DNA of 64,000 nt from NCBI GenBank assembly GCA_023410475.1, contig JAEYPS010000018.1, positions 62,001-126,000 on the forward strand, in the 5' to 3' direction. This DNA is from Bacillota bacterium. Lineage in GTDB: Bacteria; Bacillota; Clostridia; Christensenellales; SZUA-584. The notes beneath the pieces were generated by a model. The model did not search any database, had not been told where the DNA came from, and saw nothing but the letters and a program-made list of their open reading frames with translations. The position numbers were made by a program, and so were the translations under genes. This document shows positions 58,822 through 64,000 of the stretch, piece after piece (the first letter of the stretch is position 1; every line of letters begins with the position of its first letter).

Positions 58822-58856
58822 TAAGTCGCAGGAAAATTAAAGTCAGGAGTGTACGA

Positions 58857-60245
58857 ATGGCCAAAAAAGCGGGCATATCTGCTTTAAAGGAACTGAAAGC
58901 CGTTAAAAAAAACCGGACAACGTCCCCTGCAGTTCGCCGCGCCAAAACCCCTGTGCGCATCCGGGATAAACGCGCCACCGGAGTCGACGGGCAGGAGGAT
59001 ACTCCCCGGCAGACATTGCGAGCGGACTCACGCGTATCGCGTCGCGGGCGCGAAAAAAGCGCCGTGAATTCTTTTAGCCGTTTAATAATTTCTCCCATAA
59101 TTAAATTTACAATCAGTCTTAAAAATAACAAAAAGCTGCGCGCGTGTTTCTTTACGGGTGCAGCCTTGCTGCTGGCAGGAGTATTGATAGTTGCCGCGCT
59201 GTTATCCCGAGGCTCCGCTGCGTCGGATATCGCGCTTGCGCCTAGTAGCCCGAGCCCCTCTATCGCCGATACCGCGGGGCCTGAAGTAAGCCTGTATGAA
59301 ACACTGCAAAGATTTGCCCTCGCAAAACAGAACACCGAGTCAGATTTCGGAGGATATAAGGCGGAAGCGACTCCCGTTCCCACTCCTGTAGCTACAACCG
59401 CTCCCGAACCGTCCATGACCCCCGTACCTACGACGAAACCAGAACCTAAGCCTTCTGCTAAGGCTGCTCCTAAGGCTACGCCCAAGCCTACGCCCAAGCC
59501 TGCGAAGGCTCCGAGCCTTAACACGCTTTCGGAATACTTTATGGTGGAAGCCGAAAAGTACTATAACAATATAGGGTATTCATCCAACAGCTATAATTAC
59601 ACCGAAGAAGATGTTATGATGCTCGCGCGAGTGATAACGAGGGAAGCGGGCGGCGAATCATATCAGGGGATGCTCGCGGTAGGAAACGTTGTCATGAACA
59701 GGGTGTTTTGCGGCTACTGGGGCAAAACCATAGCTTCGGTCGTTACCGCTCGCGGGCAGTTCGCATACAGCCCGGACAGGACTCCCAAAAAAAGATGCAT
59801 AGACGCCGCAAGGGATGTGCTTAAAAATGAGCGCTGGGTGATACCTCAAAACGTATATTTCTTTAACTCCAGCAGACCCGCGGGTGAAAACTGGGGAAAA
59901 TACAAATTCTATACCAAAATAGGCGGTCACTGTTTTTATACTCACACCATAGGAAAAAGGTATAACGGAAGCGGCATCCCTCCCGCGCTTTACGAGCGCG
60001 TTTACAAATGGCCTCAGTACGGCTGCAAGCGCGAAAACAGGGTTACAAGGCTTCAGCAGATGCTGGTCAAGCTCGGATACAAGACGGACACCAACGGGTA
60101 TTTCGGCAAAACCACAAAAGAGGCTGTCATAAAGTTTCAGAAGGACAAAGGCCTCAAAGCCGACGGCCTAGCGGGCCCGACAACGATAAAGGCTGTTATA
60201 AGAGCTTACGGCGTCGACGCGTACCGCAAAAAATACAAAGCGTAG
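58857..60245 (+). CDS. SleB/CwlJ-type cell-wall hydrolase with a C-terminal peptidoglycan-binding domain
   Basis: The 462-residue protein has a long basic cytoplasmic N-terminus (1-92), one membrane segment (about 96-116), and a low-complexity Pro/Thr/Lys linker (about 170-220, repeats such as PKPTPKPAK). A Hydrolase_2 domain follows with the catalytic-type Glu in 'ARVITREAGGESYQGMLAVGNVV', then a PG_binding_1 domain ('RVTRLQQMLVKLGYKTDTNGYFG'). In spore formers this fold opens the cortex. The membrane anchor and linker here fit a vegetative envelope role equally well. CAGGAG precedes the ATG. Confidence 0.93.
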   Translation: MAKKAGISALKELKAVKKNRTTSPAVRRAKTPVRIRDKRATGVDGQEDTPRQTLRADSRVSRRGREKSAVNSFSRLIISPIIKFTISLKNNKKLRACFFTGAALLLAGVLIVAALLSRGSAASDIALAPSSPSPSIADTAGPEVSLYETLQRFALAKQNTESDFGGYKAEATPVPTPVATTAPEPSMTPVPTTKPEPKPSAKAAPKATPKPTPKPAKAPSLNTLSEYFMVEAEKYYNNIGYSSNSYNYTEEDVMMLARVITREAGGESYQGMLAVGNVVMNRVFCGYWGKTIASVVTARGQFAYSPDRTPKKRCIDAARDVLKNERWVIPQNVYFFNSSRPAGENWGKYKFYTKIGGHCFYTHTIGKRYNGSGIPPALYERVYKWPQYGCKRENRVTRLQQMLVKLGYKTDTNGYFGKTTKEAVIKFQKDKGLKADGLAGPTTIKAVIRAYGVDAYRKKYKA

Positions 60246-60294
60246 TCCAAAGACAAATCCGAGAAGCAGATGGGCTTTATCGTGAACTGAAAGA

Positions 60295-60315
60295 GGAGCA
60301 TTGCGCTCCCCTTTT
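60295..60315 (+). terminator. Terminator after the SleB-type gene
   Basis: The hairpin GGAGC-ATTGC-GCTCC (60295-60309) is followed on the plus strand by CCTTTTT. It lies between two converging genes and its tail touches the stop of the zinc-ribbon gene. Confidence 0.65.
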
Positions 60316-60485
60316 TAATATCTCTTATTGATGAACTGGCTTCTTTGCTGCTTCCTTGATTTGCGGCACTCGGGGCATCTTATGGGATCGTTCTCGAAGC
60401 CTTTTTCCCTGTAAAAAGCCTGCTCCCTGTCAGAGAAAACGAATTCCGAATTGCACTCTCTGCAAACAATCTTCTTATCCGCCAT
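60315..60485 (-). CDS. Zinc-ribbon miniprotein
   Basis: This 56-residue protein starts MADKKIVCRECNSEF and carries two CxxC pairs ('CREC' and 'CPEC') that form a zinc ribbon, ending in a basic Lys/Arg/Gln-rich tail. AAGGAGG lies 7 bases before the ATG. Such 'zinc-ribbon domain containing' proteins are common in Clostridia and have no known function. The basic tail suggests nucleic-acid binding. It has its own promoter. Confidence 0.9.
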   Translation of the reverse strand: MADKKIVCRECNSEFVFSDREQAFYREKGFENDPIRCPECRKSRKQQRSQFINKRY

Positions 60486-60598
60486 GCGGCAACCTCCTTC
60501 TTCATATTCGGACTTAATTGGTTCTTGAGGCTGCTCACCGAATACGGGGAGGTTATCAAAAAACAGATTAATACCTTTGCGCTGTTTTCAGCGACTAG

Positions 60599-60627
60599 AA
60601 TATAGCATATCCTCTGGTAAAACGCAA
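60599..60627 (-). promoter_or_regulatory. Promoter of the zinc-ribbon gene
   Basis: The minus strand shows -35 TTGCGT (60622-60627), a 17-base spacer and -10 TATATT (60599-60604) with an extended TGC. A small hairpin CGCTG-TTTT-CAGCG (60580-60593) lies in the leader. Confidence 0.6.
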
Positions 60628-60635
60628 CAAAGATT

Positions 60636-62087
60636 TTACGGAATATACCTTAGTTTAGGCTCTCTCGCGGCCCTTGCCTCATCAGGCCTCGATACGGCGG
60701 TCGTGGATGGCGCGTTCTTCACAACGTCCGGCTCCTCCCGCGACTCAATCGCTATCTTTATCATCGCTTCTATAAACTCGTCCAGCGTTTCGCGGCTTTC
60801 CGTCTCGGTAGGCTCTATCATCATAGCCTCCTTGACAATAAGCGGAAAATATACCGTGGGCGGGTGATAACCGTAGTCTATGAGCCTCTTTGCAATATCG
60901 AGCGTCGAAACTCCATGTTCCTTCTGCTTTTTGCCCGAGAACACGGCTTCGTGCATGCACGGTGTATCGTACGGAAGGTCGAACCATCCCTTGAGCTTTT
61001 CCCTTATATAATTTGCGTTCAGCACGGCAGCCTCCGACGCGGCTTTCAATCCGTCGGAGCCCATCATGAGCATGTACGTATACGCCTTTACCGCCACTGA
61101 GAAGTTCCCGCAGAACGACCTTACCTTGCCTATAGAGAGCGGCCTGTCCTCACTCAGCGTAAACCCGTTATCAGTTTTTTCTACAACTGGCTTTGGCAGG
61201 AACTGCTCTAGCTCCCGCTTTACACCCACCGGGCCCGCTCCCGGGCCTCCTCCTCCGTGAGGCGTGCTGAACGTCTTGTGCAGGTTGAGGTGCACAACGT
61301 CAAAGCCCATGTCTCCCGGCCTCGATATCCCCATAATGGCGTTCATGTTTGCCCCGTCGTAATACAAAAGCCCTCCTGCTTCATGAACCATTTCCGATAT
61401 CTTCTTTATATTATTCTCGAACAGCCCGAGAGTGTTCGGGTTCGTCAGCATCAGGCCGGCTGTCTCGCCGTCAAGCAGTGCAGCTAGAGCGTCAACGTCT
61501 ATCATACCGTCCTCGCCGGACGCCGCGTTTATTACCTCGAAGCCCGCGAGCGCCGCCGACGCCGGGTTCGTGCCGTGAGCCGAGTCGGGCACTATTATAT
61601 TCTTCCTGTTATGATCTCCCCTGTGCTCGTGGTACGCCTTTATTATCATCAGCCCCGCCATCTCGCCGTGCGCCCCGGCCGCGGGCTGCAGCGACATGGA
61701 GTCCATGCCGGTAATCTGCGATAGCATGCAGCTTGTTTCATACATAAGCTCGAGGCAACCTTGAACGCTCGCCTCGCTCTGCAGAGGATGAACACCCGCG
61801 AAACCGTCAAGCCCGGCTATAGCCTCGTTTATCTTGGGGTTGTATTTCATGGTGCACGAGCCAAGAGGATAAAATCCCGAGTCAACGCCGAAGTTTTTCT
61901 GCGACAGCGCCGTGAAATGGCGCACGAGCTCAGGCTCGCTGACCTCGGGCAGGGCGGCGGGCTCTTCACGAAGCAGCTTTTTGGGCAGCGTACCCGAAAC
62001 ATCTATATCAGGAACGTCGCATCTTGGCAGCGCAGCGCCCTTCCTTCCCGGCCTCGACTTCTCGAAAATAAGCATTGCGTCGCTCAT
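60636..62087 (-). CDS. gcvPB: Glycine dehydrogenase (decarboxylating) subunit 2
   Basis: The start is the ATG at 62087 (MSDAMLIFEKSRPG), which overlaps the gcvPA stop by 4 bases. The longer frame to 62159 is not supported. The 483-residue chain has the PLP Lys in 'NLHKTFSTPHGGGGPG', 'PLGSCTMKYNPKINE' near the N-terminus and 'SLQPAAGAHGEMAGLMIIKAYH'. With GcvPA it forms the P-protein, which decarboxylates glycine and passes the aminomethyl group to GcvH. Confidence 0.96.
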   Translation of the reverse strand: MSDAMLIFEKSRPGRKGAALPRCDVPDIDVSGTLPKKLLREEPAALPEVSEPELVRHFTALSQKNFGVDSGFYPLGSCTMKYNPKINEAIAGLDGFAGVHPLQSEASVQGCLELMYETSCMLSQITGMDSMSLQPAAGAHGEMAGLMIIKAYHEHRGDHNRKNIIVPDSAHGTNPASAALAGFEVINAASGEDGMIDVDALAALLDGETAGLMLTNPNTLGLFENNIKKISEMVHEAGGLLYYDGANMNAIMGISRPGDMGFDVVHLNLHKTFSTPHGGGGPGAGPVGVKRELEQFLPKPVVEKTDNGFTLSEDRPLSIGKVRSFCGNFSVAVKAYTYMLMMGSDGLKAASEAAVLNANYIREKLKGWFDLPYDTPCMHEAVFSGKKQKEHGVSTLDIAKRLIDYGYHPPTVYFPLIVKEAMMIEPTETESRETLDEFIEAMIKIAIESREEPDVVKNAPSTTAVSRPDEARAAREPKLRYIP

Positions 62088-63424
62088 GCTTCCACCGCCT
62101 TTTCCGCAAGCGCATCTATCTGCGCTTTCGTCCTCTTCTCCGTCACGGCCACGAGCCACGAGCCCGAAAGCTCAGGGTATGCATGACCGAGTTCATAACC
62201 GCCTATCATACCGTTTGAAAGAAGATATTCGTTCAGCTTCGCTATATCGCCGTCGTATCTCACCGCGAACTCTTTGAAGAACGCAGAGGCGAATAATGAC
62301 TTGAACCTGCCTGTGCCGATAAGCGTATCATACGCGTAGTGTGATTTGCTGACGCACTGAGCAGCCGCCTCTCTGAGCCCTTCTTTTCCCATCGCTGTAA
62401 GGTAGATAGTAGCCGCGAGAGCGCACAGCGCCTCGTTCGAGCATATGTTCGAGGTCGCCTTTTCGCGCCTTATATGCTGTTCTCTGGTCTGTATCGTAAG
62501 CACAAAACACCGTTTACCGTTTTTATCTGTGGTCTCGCCCGCTATCCTGCCCGGCATCCTTCTCATCAGACTCTCCTTTGCCGCGAAGAACCCCAGATAC
62601 GGCCCTCCGAACGAAAGCGGTATGCCCATCGGCTGGCCTTCGCCGACAGCTATGTCCGCTCCCGCGTCTCCCGGCGCTTTTAGCAGAGCCAGCGCGATGG
62701 GGTCGCAGCTGGCAACAAGCAGTGCTCCGCTCTTATGAGCCATTTTGGCTATCTGCTCTATGTCCTCAACAATACCGAAGAAGTTCGGCGTCTGCATTAT
62801 TACCGCCGCCGTGTTGCCTGATATCAGTCTTTCGAGGTCCTCCAAATCGGCAGCTCCGTCGCTATACCCAAATTCAATCACCTTTATCCCTCTGAAGGGC
62901 GCGTACGTTTTCAGCACATCACGGCTGCCCGGGTTCACGCTTCTTGCCACGAGCACTTCGTTCCTTTTGGTCGCTCCGCAAGCCAGAAGCGCAGCCTCGG
63001 CGACCGCCGACGCCCCGTCGTACACTGAGGCGTTCGATACATCCATGCCGGTAAGCATGCAGATGACAGACTGATATTCGAATATGGCCTGCAGCGTGCC
63101 CTGGCTTATCTCGGGTTGATACGGAGTGTACGCCGTGTAAAACTCCTGCCTTGAGAGAAGGCTGCTGACTACTGCGGGTATGAAGTGGTCATACGCGCCC
63201 GCGCCGAGGAAGCACGCGTAATCCTCAGTATTGGCGTTGGCTTTAGCGAGATCCTTTAAGCGCTTTGCCGCTTCGAGCTCCGATATGCCGCCTGGTATAC
63301 CGAGAGGCGTTTTAAGCCGCACGTCCTCGGGCACGGAGGAAAACAGCTCTTCCATGCTCCCGAAGCCGACAGATAAGAGCATCTCTTGCTGCTGCCCGGG
63401 GGTGTTTGGGATGTAATGATGCAT
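62084..63424 (-). CDS. gcvPA: Glycine dehydrogenase (decarboxylating) subunit 1
   Basis: The 446-residue subunit begins 'HHYIPNTPGQQQEMLLSVGF', as in GcvPA proteins. It contains 'CFLGAGAYDHFIPAVVSSLLSR', 'FYTAYTPYQPEISQGTLQAIFE' and 'EGQPMGIPLSFGGPYLGFFA'. It is the non-PLP partner of the split P-protein. One base separates it from gcvH. Confidence 0.96.
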   Translation of the reverse strand: MHHYIPNTPGQQQEMLLSVGFGSMEELFSSVPEDVRLKTPLGIPGGISELEAAKRLKDLAKANANTEDYACFLGAGAYDHFIPAVVSSLLSRQEFYTAYTPYQPEISQGTLQAIFEYQSVICMLTGMDVSNASVYDGASAVAEAALLACGATKRNEVLVARSVNPGSRDVLKTYAPFRGIKVIEFGYSDGAADLEDLERLISGNTAAVIMQTPNFFGIVEDIEQIAKMAHKSGALLVASCDPIALALLKAPGDAGADIAVGEGQPMGIPLSFGGPYLGFFAAKESLMRRMPGRIAGETTDKNGKRCFVLTIQTREQHIRREKATSNICSNEALCALAATIYLTAMGKEGLREAAAQCVSKSHYAYDTLIGTGRFKSLFASAFFKEFAVRYDGDIAKLNEYLLSNGMIGGYELGHAYPELSGSWLVAVTEKRTKAQIDALAEKAVEA

Positions 63425-63425
63425 G

Positions 63426-63809
63426 TCACTCCTCCGATTTACAGAACTCTTCGTATGCCTGAGTGTCCATCAGCGCGTCGGCTTCCGAAGCGTCGTCCAT
63501 GCTTATCACGGCTATCCAGCTTTCATACGGCTCTGAGTTTATCCTGTCTGGAGACTCGCCGAGCGCCTCGTTCACGCTCTCCACCTTTCCCGAAACCGGA
63601 GTGTATACATCCGTTGCGGCCTTTACGGAATCGACAGCGCTTAAAACGTCTCCGGCGCTCAACTTAGCGCCCGCTTCTGGCAGCTCTATGTAGACTATCT
63701 CTCCTAAATTGTGCTGCGCGTAGTCGGTGATGCCCACATACGCTTTGCCGCCGTCAATCCTTACCCACTCGTGCTCTTTGGAATACCTAAGACCTTCAAC
63801 TATGTTCAT
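63426..63809 (-). CDS. gcvH: Glycine cleavage system H protein
   Basis: The 127-residue carrier protein has 'LRYSKEHEWVRIDGGKAYVGITDYAQ' at the start and the lipoyl-Lys in 'AVDSVKAATDVYTPVSG'. The C-terminal 'PYESWIAVISMDDASEAD' is typical. It shuttles the aminomethyl group between the P- and T-proteins. Confidence 0.97.
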   Translation of the reverse strand: MNIVEGLRYSKEHEWVRIDGGKAYVGITDYAQHNLGEIVYIELPEAGAKLSAGDVLSAVDSVKAATDVYTPVSGKVESVNEALGESPDRINSEPYESWIAVISMDDASEADALMDTQAYEEFCKSEE

Positions 63810-63830
63810 GCCTGTTACCTCCGTATAAAA

Positions 63831-64000
63831 TTACTTATTATATTTTTTCGTATAAAACGGCTTCTTTACTACGGTTGCTTTAACGCTTTTGTTTCGTATC
63901 GCTATCTCTATCTCCGTCCCTTCAGCGGCAAAGCCGCTCTCTAAGAGCGCGAGCCCAAGGTTCTTCCCGAGCGTCGGCGAGTAGCTGCCCGATGTAACGA
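63831..64000 (-). CDS. gcvT: Aminomethyltransferase, C-terminal end only (runs off the window)
   Basis: The last 56 codons of a frame ending at 63831 encode 'VTSGSYSPTLGKNLGLALL' followed by 'IEIAIRNKSVKATVVKKPFY', which is the C-terminal barrel of GcvT. It transfers the methylene group to tetrahydrofolate. The gene lies 21 bases upstream of gcvH, the usual gcvT-H-PA-PB order. The 5' part and any glycine riboswitch are outside the window. Confidence 0.93.
   Translation of the reverse strand, partial: VTSGSYSPTLGKNLGLALLESGFAAEGTEIEIAIRNKSVKATVVKKPFYTKKYNK

Noticed and set aside
59454..59520. Short tandem repeats resembling a repeat array
   Set aside because: They encode the Pro/Lys/Ala linker in frame and vary by codon. 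There are no spacers, so this is not a CRISPR array.
58763..59524. 253-codon minus-strand frame rich in Gly/Ala/Val
   Set aside because: It mirrors the low-complexity linker of the SleB-type gene. The plus-strand gene has a promoter, ribosome site and domains.
60636..60700. Truncation of the glycine dehydrogenase subunit at its C-terminus
   Set aside because: The product length (483) and final residues are within the normal range for GcvPB.

Overview
The window looks like a chromosomal segment of a Gram-positive anaerobe of the Clostridia type. The order of the rpsU - nfeD - yqfC - yqfD - phoH - pgpH - ybeY - cdd - era - recO block matches the Firmicutes pattern known from Bacillus subtilis. 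The presence of yqfC/yqfD and a SleB-type hydrolase suggests a spore-forming lineage. The glycine cleavage P-protein is split into two subunits, and secreted proteins are lipoproteins with Pro/Thr linkers. Base composition is moderate and nearly all genes lie on the minus strand, in tight operons with many 4-base ATGA overlaps. I cannot name a species.

Layout. (1) 86-1141: a DUF3048 (YerB-like) gene on the plus strand, broken by an in-frame TAA near its start. (2) 1256-28814, all minus strand: a roughly 27.5-kb carbohydrate supercluster. It reads as two consecutive blocks separated by a long inverted repeat at 18328-18374. The upstream block (28814 to 18432) encodes a cupin, an aldehyde dehydrogenase, a YesN/YesM-type two-component system, a ribose-type binding protein, a DUF4432 epimerase-like protein, a zinc alcohol dehydrogenase, a cyclase-family hydrolase and an ABC permease. 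The downstream block (18227 to 1256) encodes two DapA-family aldolases, an RpiB-like isomerase, a split transketolase, a long transaldolase-like protein, a hydroxyacid dehydrogenase, a KdgK-like kinase, a Gfo/Idh oxidoreductase, an AllA-like protein, two ABC permeases, one intact and one strongly degenerate tandem ABC ATPase, and two duplicated binding proteins. (3) 29256-29781: a four-tRNA operon (Arg, His, Gln, Lys) with a consensus promoter and a terminator. (4) 29825-41890: the conserved housekeeping block, with an independently transcribed NlpC/P60 hydrolase inserted in it. (5) 41903-50973: an ArsR-type regulator divergent from a Gly/Cys-rich miniprotein, an orphan TRAP binding protein, asnS, three GNAT genes, an M29-like aminopeptidase, an EamA transporter and an MFS transporter. 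(6) 51175-57225: an oligopeptide ABC transporter (oppBCDF plus oppA). (7) 57684-64000: threonine aldolase, a SleB-type cell-wall hydrolase, a zinc-ribbon miniprotein and the gcvT-H-PA-PB glycine cleavage operon, whose gcvT runs off the right edge.

How the parts work together. The supercluster contains uptake, sensing and catabolic genes for what looks like one sugar or a small group of related sugars or sugar acids. Two features make it unusual: the degenerate ATPase encoded beside an intact one, and the altered catalytic positions of the RpiB-like isomerase. The substrate cannot be read from the sequence. The second most interesting locus is the metal-sensor-like ArsR gene paired head to head with a 70-residue protein that is one fifth cysteine.
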